A stretch of DNA of 64,000 nucleotides, taken from contig NC_065878.1 of NCBI RefSeq assembly GCF_933775445.1, forward strand, positions 24,192,395 to 24,256,394. The letters run 5' to 3'. Both the position numbers and the translations under genes were made by a program. Source of the stretch: Argentina anserina. Its lineage: Eukaryota > Streptophyta > Magnoliopsida > Rosales > Rosaceae. Within the stretch, counting starts at the first letter, position 1. The number at the start of each line of letters is the position of its first letter. The notes beneath the pieces were generated by a model, which was given only the letters and a program-made list of their open reading frames with translations, made no database searches and was not told the origin of the DNA. This document shows positions 34,239 through 47,402 of this stretch, piece after piece.

Positions 34239-35945
34239 TGTTGGAATTTTTTTTTTCACTGTCAAAGATCAGATTCGGACAGTTGGCAGGAACAATGTGC
34301 TTGCAAAATATAGTTTGTGGTTAATGAGTATCTTGTGTTCTTGTTATGAAGCGTGCAACTATTATTATTTTGTGAATGGCTTTCATTTCCTGTTTATCGA
34401 ATCCAGACTCATAGATTTAGATAATATGCTGATTCTGAGATTGCTTTTGATGTGTTTGAAGGAATTTAACCTAATTACTGAGATAAGATTTGCAGCTGCT
34501 GAAAAGAATTGGTCGGGTTCGTGTAAAACCATGAATGGAGTTCAGAACTTGCCCTGGGATGTACATTATCGTTTTTCTTACCTTCTTTTCAGATGTTTAG
34601 AGAGGTTCAATTTGACAAACGGTGGTGAGTTGACTGAGTTCTGATATGGCAGCTAAAATTGGATTGATGAACCCTCTTGTATATTACTGGTTTTATTTTT
34701 GTTTCATAATAATTTTGTTAATTAGAGGCGTATGAGTTTATTAATTCATGTTCCCCTAAAAAATTTCAAGAAAATTGTTGTAAATTCGTTGAATAGCCTT
34801 TCCAGCTGTGTATCATTGTTAATTACTAATTCAGTATGTTTTGTTTGCTTGTGGAATATTATTCTGTCCTTGCGAAGTTGAGTACAATTCTGTACATCCC
34901 AAGTTCCCAACAAGTTCCTTTTGCAAGTTGAAAATCCAAAGAGTGTTTCTGGGGAGGAATGCCAAAGGTTTATTTTTTTTAATTTTTTTATGTGTTTGAG
35001 AAGGTGCAGATTATGGCCATCACAAAAATACAAATCAATGGTGGGAGATGAAAAAAATATTAAGAGGACAGAAAAGAAGGGGAGTAGTCTTTCTGATTTT
35101 ATGAAAGTTGTTTCTAGACAAAAATGGCAGGCTTGGAACTTGGAAGCCACACAAAGCTGGATCCAATCTCTTCCAACCAATGGCATCTCATCTTCCCATA
35201 TCTTGGATGCCTCACTGATTTTTCTCATATTTTCATATATATTCTTTTTTTTCATTTTTAAGCGATGATATCAGAGCCAAAAAAAGATATAAATATAAGT
35301 TTTTACATAAAAAAACAAAGAATTAAAAACCATTCAAATCTCATTTTCATTTTGGTTGCAGAGTATGAGTCACCTCATATGTACCGACTCACATTGTGTT
35401 CAACGTCATTCAATTCTTGGTTTGCTCAACTCATCGTAACAAACAATTTCTACAATTCTACTGATTCTTCAGGTACGATTTCATCCTCCTTCCTCCTTTC
35501 CAGTTTGACATGTTCTGAGTTTCATCATCCTCCTCCTTCCCAGTTCCATCAGTTATACATGCATGTTCTGTTGGGCACTTGAATCTGCAATTCAAACTTT
35601 CTTGGCTTGTTGTTTAATTCAGTTGCATGATTTTAACTTCCATATTCACTTAATAATTTCAAATTATGAGATGGACACCTATGCTATTCTCAAACTGCAT
35701 GTTTGTTATTGTTCACTTTCTTTTTTGATATGCTTGCTTGGATACACATACACTGTTCCGTAGAAGGATTTGGGATTCATCTTACGATTTCTATTTCAAG
35801 AAGTTCTATCTTCTAATTCATCTTTTGCAACTGAAATTTGATTTGTGTTGTTGGTTGGCAGATTTTGGTAACCCATCTCCCGGGTCAAAAAAATTAGGGT
35901 AAGAAGGTGTTATACATATGATCATTGTCAAGTGCACTCAATAAG
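34239..35945. other. YAK1 3' region and SIGA upstream region
   Basis: No further gene is supported. The 145-codon frame at 34207-34644 overlaps the YAK1 stop and 3' untranslated region. A copy of a 74-base segment from the YAK1 intron lies at 34330-34403. The stretch 34900-35850 is AT-rich and holds the SIGA promoter; no motif there can be called with confidence. Confidence 0.4.
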
Positions 35946-38900
35946 ATGGCCACAGCTGCTGCTGTTGTTGGGCTTAGTAGTACGGGGAAGAGGCTCTTAA
36001 GTTCTTCCTTGTATTATTCAGATATCACAGATAAGCTCTTTTATCTCAATGATCACGGCTTCGTAAATTGTCAATTGTCTTCAACTAAGAATGTTGTCAC
36101 TGCCAGAAAGTCGTCTTCCAGTTACAGTAATTCGAGATTTCCATCTTCAAATAGACATTATGAACAGTCAATCAGGGCTTTGAAAGAGCATGCAGATGCT
36201 GCCTCTACTCCTTCATCAACCACACATCACCTGCTTGAGGAATACAACGACTTCGAAGAGGAAAGCTCTGATCTCGAATATTCAGTGGAGGCACTTCTTC
36301 TGCTACAGAAGTCTATGCTGGAAAAGCAGTGGAATCTTTCCTTTGAGAAAAAACTGTCAACAAGAAAAATAACTGATAAGAAGATAACGGTTACTTGCTC
36401 TGGTGTATCTGCTCGGCAGAGGAGGATGACTACTAAGAGGAAAACACCTAGCACCAATAAGCATTTCAGAGCAACTATTAGTCCGACGCTGCTGCAGAAT
36501 CGTGTTAGGGGTTATGTGAAGGGTGTTACAAGTGAGCATTTGCTGACCCACACTGAGGTCGTACGGCTGTCAAAAAAAATTAAAATCGGGCTTTCAGTGG
36601 AGGAGCATAAATCAAGGTTATACAACTTTTTTTTTTCAATACTATGAATCAGAAGCACTTGCATAGCTCAATGTCCAAAATTAGAATTTAGAGAGATCAC
36701 ATTTCTGAAGCACTTGCATAGCCCAATGTCCCTTTAGCACTGACAAAACACTTGCAAACTTCCCAGTTATGAAACATTTTTCTTTTTATTGGATGAGGCA
36801 GGTTTGGGGTGGTGTGTGTTATATCTGTTTCTGAATATTTTAACTTACTACTCCGTTAGAGTATGTTTGTACAGATGTTTTTATTCCTTAAATCTAATCC
36901 TGGTAATTTCCTTTTCAGACTGAAGGAGAAACTGGGCTGTGAGCCCTCTGACGAACAACTCGCAACTTCACTGAGGATTTCCCGAACTGAATTACAGTCA
37001 AAGTTAATCCAATGTTATTTGGCAAGAGAGAAGCTGACAATGAGCAATGTTCGTCTGGTCATGTCCATTGCACAAAGATATGATAACATGGGTGCTGAAA
37101 TGGCTGACCTTATCCAGGTGATTTTATGTTTTAATTCACTTTGAACATGAGACACTAATATTTTGTCCTAGAAGACAACTATAACTAAGATGAATATGTA
37201 ATTCGAATCTCATATGCGAAGCTCATTACAGGGAGGCTTAATTGGACTACTACGCGGGATTGAAAAATTTGATGCATCAAAGGGGTTCAAAATTTCTACT
37301 TATGTGTTCTGGTGGATACGTCAGGTTAGACTACACTTTTCAATTTAAATGGTTAACAACTTAGTAAGTAGAAAACTAGAAATACATATCAACTATCGTG
37401 AAGGATTTACTTTTGACAAGACCACTGGTTTACATTTTCCTAATATTCCAGGGGGTTTCAAGGGCACTGGTTGAAAATTCCAGAACCTTAAGATTGCCTA
37501 CACATATGCATGAGAGATTAGGGTTAATCAGAAATGCAAAAGTTAGATTGGAAGAGAAAGGAATAACTCCATCAATTGATGTAAGTTTATTTATTTGTTA
37601 ATTTATCTTTAGTTTATCATCAGAAGGAATTTACTTTGCAGTCTCTTTTGGACATGTGGATGCCAGCAATCACAAATCTCGTGTTACACACACACATATC
37701 AAAATGTTATGATCCATTCGTCTTTTTATTGTCGCCTGACATGTAGATTCCTTTATCACCCTGATTTCAGAGGATTGCAGAGAGCCTGAATATGTCTAAG
37801 AAGAAAGTTAGAAATGCTACTGAGGTACTAAATGTTTTATTTCTTCTGTTTCATGGGGATCCTCTGTAGTTCTGATGTTCTCTTATACTCACTATATTAT
37901 ATCATATTGTGTAGGCTATCAGTAAGGTTTTTTCTCTTGATAGAGATGCGTTCCCCTCTTTGAATGGCCTTCCAGGAGAAACTCATCATAGTGTAAGTTC
38001 TGACTTCAACTCTCTGCAAGTTCCATTATCCATGCATGTCAGCTTATATCTTGTAATTAATGTCTTCCCTTATCATTTGTGTTACAGTACATTGCTGATA
38101 ATCGCCACGAAAATATCCCTTGGCATGTTATGGAAGAGTTGGCACTAAAGGTAAGCAATATATGGAATGGTCTGAACTCTGAACTAATATCTATAACTAT
38201 TGTCCTGATTACAAGGGAGTACTGAAGTAGGTTCAAACAGAAAATTTTACTCGAAGAAAAACCAAACTAGTTTGATCTTCAGCAAGTTTAACATAAATAC
38301 TTGAAAGAACTCACTTCTGATAAATAAATTAATAAAAGCCTCATTATATGTGTCTATGTATGTGTGTGTGTATCTATATTCTATAATGTAATTGATTATA
38401 AAAGTCAAACTCAAGACCTCCCACTCACGACGTTGATAAATATGCAGGATGAAGTAAACAAGCTCATACATATGATGCTTGGGGAGCGGGAGCGAGAGAT
38501 CATACGACTTTACTATGGTCTGGATAATGAATGTCTTACATGGGAGGACATTAGTAAACGGTAAGTCCAGACAAGTGCTTGAGACAATAAACATAATATT
38601 CACAAAAAGGTAAATTGAAGTGCATTTTGTGATTTTGTCGATTAGAACACCTATGGTTTCTGTCTGTCGTAAAATCACCTACAATCATATAACAGGATTA
38701 ACAGCCTGACTGGAAGTCATGGCTGCCATGCATCCATTTATTGGAATGTAAGGCCGTAGGAGGTTAAGAACCTGGGGTATCTGAATGGTAAACAAAACTC
38801 AGATAAGTTGAGTTAGGGTCAAATCACCAGGGTTTCATTAAACACACACAGAAACAAAGATAAGTTGCGTGCTTCACTGCTTCTATAGTGAATCCAGTTT

Positions 38901-39095
38901 ATAGATATCCATTTGTTTCTTGCATTTATATAATATTTTCACGCACTTGGTTTTAACTAATGGCTGTTAACATGTCAACTGTACAGCATAGGATTGTCCA
39001 GAGAAAGAGTTAGGCAAGTCGGACTGGTTGCTCTAGAGAAACTGAAACATGGTGCGAGGAAAAGAGAGATGGAGGCCATGCTAGTCCAACATTGA
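35946..39095 (+). CDS. SIGA: Plastid RNA polymerase sigma factor SIGA (SIG1)
   Basis: Nine exons sum to 1,509 bases, 502 residues, matching plant SIG1 throughout. Sigma factors direct the bacterial-type plastid polymerase (PEP) to promoters; SIG1 serves photosynthesis genes. The Ser-rich N terminus is a chloroplast transit peptide, followed by the plant-specific variable part with ARQRRM. Region 2 is about residues 225-321: [18 protein letters not shown], then [19 protein letters not shown] and [11 protein letters not shown] (-10 recognition). Region 3 includes [10 protein letters not shown] and ITPSIDRIAESL. Region 4 (about 430-495) has [32 protein letters not shown], the -35-binding helix-turn-helix. 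Exons: 35946-36616, 36919-37117, 37232-37324, 37452-37580, 37771-37824, 37915-37992, 38088-38150, 38448-38560, 38987-39095. I chose the ATG at 35946 (MATAAAV), as in other SIG1 proteins. Confidence 0.95.
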
Positions 39096-40414
39096 GTTGG
39101 TCTGTATTATTTTAGATTTTTAGACACCAAAGAATGACTGTATATATACAGAAAAGGACAAGATAAATGTACCTTCAAATCTTCGATCTGTTTTCAGGTT
39201 AGTATAGAAGATTATAGGGTCCATGACCCTAAACGTTCTGTAGCAAGACTTGAAAACACTCGCTCAGAATTTGTTAATTGGTGCCCACAGCTTGTTATTA
39301 TATGAATCTATTTTGACATAAACATTTAGGCCCACTGGGATATATATTTAGCTTATGAACCAAACAATTTTCTTGGACTGTGGAAAGCATTTGCTCGTAG
39401 TTTTGGAAGGAGAGATCACAAATCAGAAAAATGACATATAAAATATAATTTATAAGTATGTGGAGCCCGGGAGCGGGGACTACTGCTCTCACTCAGTTTT
39501 TGAGTTTTTATTTCTTATAATACAATTATTAACAGTTGATCACATGAAAAAAGTCTAAAACTTTATACTATTTTTTTTATGTTGGAATTATGTGTCGTAG
39601 TGTTTATTAGTTTAGCTTTTAGATTCATAATTTGTTTATTAGATAAATTTGTTTATTTTTATTTAAATTCGCAATTGTAAAATGAAAAGATTGAGAGATT
39701 TATGAATATTAGTCGAGACATATTATATCTTCTTATACAAAATAAAATATCAAATTAGACTCGTAAAAAATTAATTTAAAAATGTTTCATTCTGATGATA
39801 AATATCGACATACTTAATTTAAAGGTAACATAATAAATAAATAAATTTGAGTTTCGCGTGTCATTTTTTTTACTCCATTGCTATTAGGTTCTGGTTCCAC
39901 CACTGGTCGAGGGCACTCAATCTTATAAAAGAAGTTTTAGAGACCAAACTGCTTAACAGGGTTTGCCTATATTCAGTTCCATTGAACCAAATATTGCAAG
40001 GACTAGCTTGTCACTGAACACATTGAACACAACGAGCACATTGAACTACCTTGTCAGTAGCATAGAGCACTCGTTTTTTAAAAAGAAAAAGAAAAGAAAT
40101 GGAAGAAGTGGTACTCGGCATGGCCGGAAATTTAGGATCGGTGGGATGAGTACTTTGAAGTTGGATCTACCAGGTTCCTCTCGTTCTTGGTCTGCTACAA
40201 CCTTCACCTTCCCCCTACGTTACTTGAAATTTTGGTTTACATTTAAAAATATCTCACATGAAACCAGAAAGGGTACATTACATATCAAGGGCCACAGAAG
40301 CTTTCCACGTGTCGTCCATGTATGTATGACAAACCGCCCAATCTCCAGTGGAACTAGTTGATCTTAGTTCACTCGAATCCGGGAAACTATCATCTTTCTC
40401 TGTTATCAGAATCA
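39096..40414. other. Intergenic stretch between SIGA and MEX1
   Basis: AT-rich, with no gene recognised. A TATA-like CTTATAAAAGA lies near 39930, about 480 bases before the MEX1 start, and could be its core promoter. A 132-codon frame (39963-40361) stops just before MEX1 and looks like leader sequence. Confidence 0.4.
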
Positions 40415-43295
40415 ATGGCCAAGTGCCTAGTGGTGTCCCATTCAGGTTCCTATTCCTCCTATGTCTATTCGTGTAGGAGTATCAGTATTAGGAAGGCACC
40501 TCCACAGCAAGTTCAGCTCAATCCCTTGGCCGCCGGCACTCTCTTCTCCTCAAACTCAAACTCAAACTCAAACTCTTTCACCCCCCTCAATTTGCGACGC
40601 CGCCCAACACCCACCGCTCTTGATTCCGATGTTCCTCACCCGCTTCACCAGGTACTCCGAGTTGCTACTTGACCATGCATTTCTGCTTTACTATAACCAA
40701 CCTGTCGCGAGATTCCTGAATTTAATACCAGCTTTGCGCTTATCGGAATCAAACAAGCTAACACTAAACTTGTTTTATTGCAAGGGCTCGGTGAAATTGA
40801 AGACTAGTGAGAGTTTTGAGCAATGGGATTCATGGACAGCAAAGTTCTCTGGCGCATCCAATATTCCATTTCTGTTGCTGCAAATGCCTCAGATCATCCT
40901 CAATGCTCAAAATCTTATGGCTGGAAACAAAGCTGCTCTTTTAGCAGTCCCCTGGCTGGTACACAACACCCACTAATAGCTTCATTGTTTTTCATTTCAC
41001 TTTTCTTGGCTTTTTACTATGCTGTTTAAGATAGAGATCAAAATAAAATCTAGTTTTGATCGGGAGGTATGTTCTCTATATATAAACTGCTCTGACCAGC
41101 TGACTTGACTTAGCTCTATTCCGTTTCATATGTGACTAAAGTTTTTGAGTTTTGAATACGCAAGTTGCTTCCTAGTTCCTACACTAGTAGCATTTGAAAC
41201 TCTAAGGGAGGGTATGATGTAAATGCAGGGAATGTTTACTGGTTTGCTTGGAAACCTTACGCTGCTTTCATATTTTGCAAAGAAGAGGGAGAAGGAGGCG
41301 ATTGTGGTGCAAACATTGGGTGTTGTGTCCTTGTATATTGTCTTTGCACAGCTTTCCTTGGCAGAAGCAATGCCTCTACCGTACTTTGTGATTACTTCCA
41401 TCGTCGTGGCAGCTGGTCTTGTTTTGAATTTTTTGAATTACTTTAACTTCCTCAATCGTGGAGTTTGGCGCTTCTGGGAAGATTTTATTACTGTTGGTGG
41501 GCTGTCAGTTCTTCCCCAAGTATTTCTCTCTCTCTCTCTCTCTCAAGACATTAGTAGAAATGTACTTTTCTTCAGTTTTGATTTATTTAAAATTTTGGTT
41601 GCAGATTATGTGGTCGACATTTGTACCGTATATACCTAGCAGTATTGTGCCTGGAGCATTGGCATTTGTTTTAGCTGTGGCAGCTGTAATTATGGTAAGC
41701 TGAACTACAGATTAAGTTATACTTTACCTTTTGGTAATTTTGTGAATGAAGATATGACTCCTCAAATGTGTGATCATTAAGATGTACCTTGTTTGGTGTA
41801 GCATACACCGAAGAATTTACTTTCTTTTCCAAAGAATATAGTACTTGTGATTTGGTGTAAAACAAAATTGATTAAAGTAACCTCTAAGATGCCTTAATAG
41901 TAAAGGTTGCATTCATAAATTTACTTTTGATGGACAGACTATTTTTTACATCAAGATGAAGTTTCCCCAAAAAAGAGAGAGACTAAATTAGGAAAATCAG
42001 TATGCAAACCTTTTGATAAATGTTAATAAAAGGTTCCTCCTACTATGGATGCCACATAGATTTGCGGAGCAAATGATGAGATGCAATAGAATGTATAATT
42101 ACCGCTGCATATGCAACTTTTGCTGCCCCTCATTAACGAGAATATATTCGTTAATATAAGGAGTAGGTCTTTGACAACAAAGATTAGGTCTTTGAAATTC
42201 TTGTGAATGTTTGTTTTAAATCAGAGTTTTTTCAGTCCCTTGCTGTGAACATAATCCGATTCTAAAATGAAACTTATTTTGGAACTAACCTCTTTTCTTC
42301 TGCGTTAGTGATCTGCTTTCAGAATCTGAAATGAAGATGTATTTCCTATTTCATTTACTATCAGTTTTCTTGCAAAGTTAAGTTATAGAAATGTAGGTAT
42401 TTCTAAATCTACACTTGTTAAGAAAGCAGTTGCTGATATTCACAGGCTCGAATGGAGAAACTCTCTTCAGAAGGAATCAAATTTGTTGGATCAATATCTG
42501 GATGGACAGCTACTCTTCTCTTCATGTGGATGCCTGTTTCCCAAATGGTACTGTTTTAGATTTTTTTTTTTTATGTCAATCTTGTGTTCATCTGACGAGT
42601 ATTGGTTCTTCCTCTGCAGTGGACAAATTTCCTTAATCCGGACAACATCAAAGGCTTGTCAGCTGTCTCAATGTTGCTTGCAATGATTGGAAATGGACTT
42701 ATGATCCCTCGTGCTCTTTTTATTCGTGATTTTATGTGGTAATTTTTCATTCTCATTGCCTTTGTGAATTTCTCTAAAGTACCTTTGGGAGTTCACTTAT
42801 TGGGTTGCTAGCTCCGTGTTATTAAGATTGCTAGCTCAACAATGAATGCAGGTTCACAGGTTCTACTTGGGCTTCTTTCTTTTATGGATATGGGAATATA
42901 GTGGCCTTATATTGGTATGGTGTTCCTGATTTACTGTTCTTCCTTGGTGGCTTTATGTTTCTAAATGTCTTTATCTTGGCATTATTGATTCTTCCTAAGT
43001 GGCATCTTATTGTGACTGCAGGTTTAACAGTATCAGCAGAGAATTCTTCTTAGCAGCGACAGCTGGTTTGTTTTTATGGATAGGTTGTTTTTTTTCCTAA
43101 TACTACCCATTTTTATACGCCTCTCCCACCAGCATTTAGAACGAAAAATGTTAAAATGGGCTATCTTCACTTATGCTTTCTGCTGATTGAGCCTTTTTGT
43201 TTCTCCCAACAGGAATGACTCTTTGGAGGGATGCTGCGGTGTATGGTTACAGCTCCCCTCTTACATCTTTACGGGAGCTGGTTTCTGGATCCTAA
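40415..43295 (+). CDS. MEX1: Plastid maltose exporter MEX1
   Basis: Nine exons sum to 1,221 bases, 406 residues, matching the MALTOSE EXCESS 1 family end to end. MEX1 sits in the chloroplast inner envelope and exports maltose made from starch at night to the cytosol. The first 75 or so residues are a Ser/Arg/Pro-rich transit peptide containing an (NS)n run. Family landmarks: FLLLQMPQIILNAQNLMAGN, GMFTGLLGNLTLLSYFAKKR, GGLSVLPQIMWSTFVP, SGWTATLLFMWMPVSQMW, NFLNPDNIKGLSAVSMLLAM, GNGLMIPRALFIRDFMWFTG. About nine membrane segments are expected. Exons: 40415-40651, 40785-40958, 41229-41519, 41605-41694, 42446-42547, 42620-42738, 42852-42914, 43022-43083, 43213-43295. A CT microsatellite begins a few bases inside the intron after 41519. 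Confidence 0.95.
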
Positions 43296-44267
43296 CTTAA
43301 AAGTCTGAGTTGATACGTTAAAGGTCAAAAGATGTTAAAGCAATCCGATGTCATTATGCCAAGGATGAAATATAACAGCTCTTCTCCACGGAGAAACCAG
43401 AGTGTTTGATTCTTATTTGCGGCCATTGCAGATCGCGACAGTTCTTGTATGGACAGCTGCTACAGGTTTGCTTCCTGGCAGTTAATATGAATAATGCAAG
43501 CAGTAGAATATCTTGTCATATAAAGCACTTTATAATTGTAATGTAAGGAGTAAGTCATACTCCATGCCCTACTACAGTGACATTGCCTGGCGGTGTCTGA
43601 ACTTCTGTAACCATGTATATAGTTTGTTTGTTTGTTTGTTTCATCCATCATGAAATAATGAAATAAGAGCTCACTTTTGAAAAGACACCGGACCTTATGA
43701 CCTGCTTGAGTTTGTGAAAGTTCAGAATTGATCTACTGCTATGGAACTGATCACTAGAGGTTGAAGACATTGATATATGACCTAAAAGTTAATTTAAGTG
43801 ATGGTGAACCATCTGGGCCCATTTACTCTGTATGCAACTTAGCCAAAGCCCCATTCATTTTTGTTGGTTGATGCCGGTAAAAGAGGGGATTGTTTTTTTT
43901 TTTTCCAGTTCCCAAACATAAACTCAACAATTCTCAATGTTCCACGGTGGTACACAGTTGTCTAGAAATCGGACGTCATGGTATCTCTACGGCTGAATGT
44001 AATACCTTCGGTGTGGGACTAATTCTTTGGCCCATGTAAAATAGTTTCAACCCGAAATTTCATCGGGTGATGTCTCATATCGTGGCCCTATTAGAAACAA
44101 AAAACTGTGTAATTGGCTATTATGTCTAGAAACAAAGCAGTGTGTAAACCCTTCGACAACGATCAACGACCGATGTCACGTTTAAGTGGATTGCTAAAAC
44201 CCTAAAAAAGAGTTGCTCGTCTCATTTCTTGGAAGAACTACTCACAAGTTGAAGTGAGGGAGTGAGA
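43296..44267. other. Intergenic stretch between MEX1 and uS5m
   Basis: MEX1 3' region and the uS5m promoter. A telo-box-like AAAACCCTAAAA lies near 44196, about 70 bases before the next ATG, a common feature of ribosomal protein gene promoters. No other gene is seen. Confidence 0.45.
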
Positions 44268-47200
44268 ATGAGCAAATCGCAATCACTCTCGTGGTCGCGT
44301 CTCATCTTCAATCAAGCAATCAAGAAAACCCCCAAGGCCACTGGGTACCAGCGGACCTTACCACACTTGACCACCCGAACCTATTCGGCAGCACCACCCC
44401 CAATTTCGGGTGTCACCCCCTTGATCGACAAGCTCAAGGACACCGGGAATGTCTATCATGAGCCCACCGATTCCGATAGCGACGACGACGACGAGCGCTT
44501 CACTCCGGATGCCGTCATCGAGAGGTTTGATGAGTTTCAGAGGAAGTTCAACCGGCACGAGGAATTGCTCAAGAAATTCACAGACGCCGGTACTTGAGTC
44601 TTTTTCTCTCTATTTAGGGTTTAGAGTATGTGGTTGTTGTTTGAGATGGACTGTAATTATCTATTATTTTTGGCAGTGACACTTGATGATGCTTTTAAAT
44701 GGATGACTAAGATTGATAAGTTTGAGCAAAAACATTTCCGGCTTCGCGCTGAATATCGAGTCATTGGTGAATTGATGAACCGTCTAAAAGCAGCTGAGGG
44801 CAAGGACAAATTCATTCTGCAGCACAAACTCAACAGGGCTATGCGATTAGTGGAGTGGAAAGATGCCTATGATCCTAACAATCCTGCCAACTACGGAGTC
44901 ATTCAGGACTCCCCATTGGATGTTCAAGAAGATGCTGCAACTGAAAAAGATAATAAAACCATTCGACAAGCTGATGATGATGAATTCGATGACATGAAGG
45001 ACAGAGATGACATACTGTTAGAGAAGCTAAATGCTATTGACAAGAAACTTGAAGAGAAGCTAGCAGTGTTGGATCATACATTTGGGAAAAAGGGAAAGCT
45101 TCTTGAGGAAGAGATCAGAGATCTAGCAGAGGAAAGAAATGAATTGACGGAGAAGAAGAGACAACCTCGCTATAGGAAAGTAAGTAGATGTATACTCTGG
45201 TTACTATTTAAGTCAGTATTCAGAGGTTGAGACACTTAGGGAACTAATTATGATGCGGTTTTTTTCCTCTGTTATATTTAGTGTTTTGTTCTGATACATC
45301 GCTCGCTCCTGCTCTTTTTGAACACAACTTGCAATTTTTTGTTACTGGTAGAAGAAATGTTTCTTATTCTTTCTCTGTATCTTCTAACTCGGTCTTACTA
45401 AAAATCTGATTTTTTTTTTGGAGATGATTGAACTTGATTTTGTCTTGTTTTGATCTCTGTTAGAGTTTTTCTATCATCTTCTGCTTTTCTGTTTTGGTAT
45501 GCTCACATCTTGGTGCAATGACATGGATTGGTGGCAGGGTTTCGATGTTAGATTAATTGATGTGAATCGGACTTGTAAAGTTACTAAGGTACTGCTTATC
45601 ATGTTCTTTTGGTTTCTCTTTACACAGATTGATGCTTGCACGTTTTTATTTACACGTTCTCGTTTTATAGGGAGGGCAAGTGGTTAAATTTTCTGCTATA
45701 TTAGTTTGTGGGAACTATCATGGTGTTGTTGGTTATGCCAAAGCGAAAGGTCCAGCTGTCGCTACCGCCCTCCAGAAGGTTTGTCTCAATTGCTACTGTA
45801 TTCTGCAATATTCATCTGTATACATAGATACAACATAGTTTGGTATTTTGAGTTGATAATGATTCAGATTACATGGGGTGGCTACATGTGAATTCCTTGA
45901 GAACAAAATTCAATTGATTAGATTTGTAAAGCATTCAGTACTTTAGAATAAGGAATTGTTAATTGGGGAGGAAGCAGAGTATTCTTAGATTTATAAAGCA
46001 TTCAGTACTGTAGAATAAGTGATTACTATTTGTGGAGTATTCTTTTCCTTGTCTTCAATTTTGAACTTCTTGTTCACAGCTTTTGTAATTTATTTTTTCT
46101 CTTTTGGTGGAAGGTGTTCCGTTTAAAAGAGCACGATCGGGTATCTGAATACTCCCCAAATTGTACATTTAAAGAACCAGTCAAGTCCATGTTTAGTTGA
46201 CTTTGTGACAAGTTTGGTGTTAGATCAATATGGTATTGACCTATTGGGTGAACCTTAAGTGGTAGTTTTGACTGTTAAAGATGGAGTCTAGGGAGAGGGA
46301 AAAGAAGGTATGCGGATGAAATATAGAAGAAACATGTGGCTTAGGAAATATGTAGCCTACATTTAATTCTGTTTCTTCAGGTTAAACCGCCTACATCTTC
46401 AATTATGAAGTTCGTGAGGCTTTTCTGTTGGGTTGTTAAGTAGGGGTATGCACAAACCACGTGTGAAGGTAGTCCTACATAGGAATAGCAAAGGTGATAC
46501 AACAATTAGAAGTATATAAGTGGGTTACTACTAGTATCGTGCCTTGGTGAGAGAAAACCCTACACCTGAAATAGGGTCTTCCCTCATCTTCTCCTCAGTC
46601 GATTGCCTTGGCAGTGGATCCTGCTTTTAGTCAAATTCTGATTTGCCAAGGCTGAGGGTGAGGGTTCAAGTCTCTCCTTCCGCTTCTGGCTTCACTAACC
46701 TCGTGGGAATCTAGGTTTCCAAGTTGGAGGCAGTTTCTGTAATATGGTGCCAGTAGTTTTTGGTAGCTCATACTGAATGATTTTACTACAACAGGCGTAT
46801 GAGAAATGCTTTCAGAATCTCCATTATGTGGAACGACATGAAGAGCATACAATTGCGCATGCAATACAAACTGCATATAAAAAAACAAAGGTAATATCCT
46901 CATGCTGTGTTGGTTTTGCTTCTGGTTCTATTATTTCTCTACCTTGTTGTTTTGGTTTATTAGTAACTACACACCCTGTCGTTTTTCTTTTGCTTAACTC
47001 GTTAAGGTTTAATTCCTGTTAGGTGTATCTCTGGCCTGCACCGACTAGGACGGGTATGAAAGCGGGAAGAACTGTAGAAACCATTCTAAACTTGGCTGGT
47101 TTCAATAATGTCAAGTCTAAGGTAATTGACCGTTAAACTGAATCCATTTCACAAGAATGGTGTATGCAAATTAGATCATTGGTCTAACTTGACACTACTG

Positions 47201-47402
47201 TCAGGTTGTTGGTTCAAGGAATCCTCATAATACAGTGAAAGCTGTTTTCCAAGCCCTTAATGCGGTAAGATATCCTGCAGCTGGTATTTAAGAATTTTCC
47301 TTGCATTATATTCACTGCATCTACATTGTGCAGATTGAAACCCCTAAGGATATTCAAGAAAAGTATGGACGCACTGTTGTTGAGAAGCACCTTCAATCAT
47401 AG
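44268..47402 (+). CDS. Mitochondrial ribosomal protein uS5 (S5 family)
   Basis: Eight exons sum to 1,308 bases, 435 residues. The C-terminal half (from about 275) is the bacterial-type S5 protein: KGFDVRLIDVNRTCKVTKGG, VKFSAILVCGNYHGVVGYAK (S5 core), a basic double-stranded-RNA-binding-like fold, then WPAPTRTGMKAGRTVETILN, LAGFNNVKSKVVGSRNPHNT and KAVFQALNAIETP. S5 lies at the decoding side of the small subunit. The N terminus (IFNQAIKKTPKATGYQR, then RTYSAAPP) is basic, without acidic residues, fitting mitochondrial import. Residues about 60-270 are a long acidic coiled-coil extension, a known feature of plant mitochondrial S5. Exons: 44268-44589, 44677-45179, 45538-45588, 45671-45778, 46795-46890, 47023-47121, 47205-47264, 47334-47402. 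Mitochondrial rather than plastid location is inferred from family and extension. Confidence 0.9.

Noticed and set aside
34207..34644. 145-codon frame downstream of YAK1
   Set aside because: It overlaps the last YAK1 exon in another frame and the 3' untranslated region, with no family resemblance.
34746..35255. 169-codon minus-strand frame
   Set aside because: AT-rich, low complexity composition (many Lys, Ile, Phe), no start context or homology that I recognise.
46440..46740. SINE or small RNA in the uS5m intron (B-box-like GGTTCAAGTCTCTCC)
   Set aside because: No matching A box at the proper distance and no definable ends.
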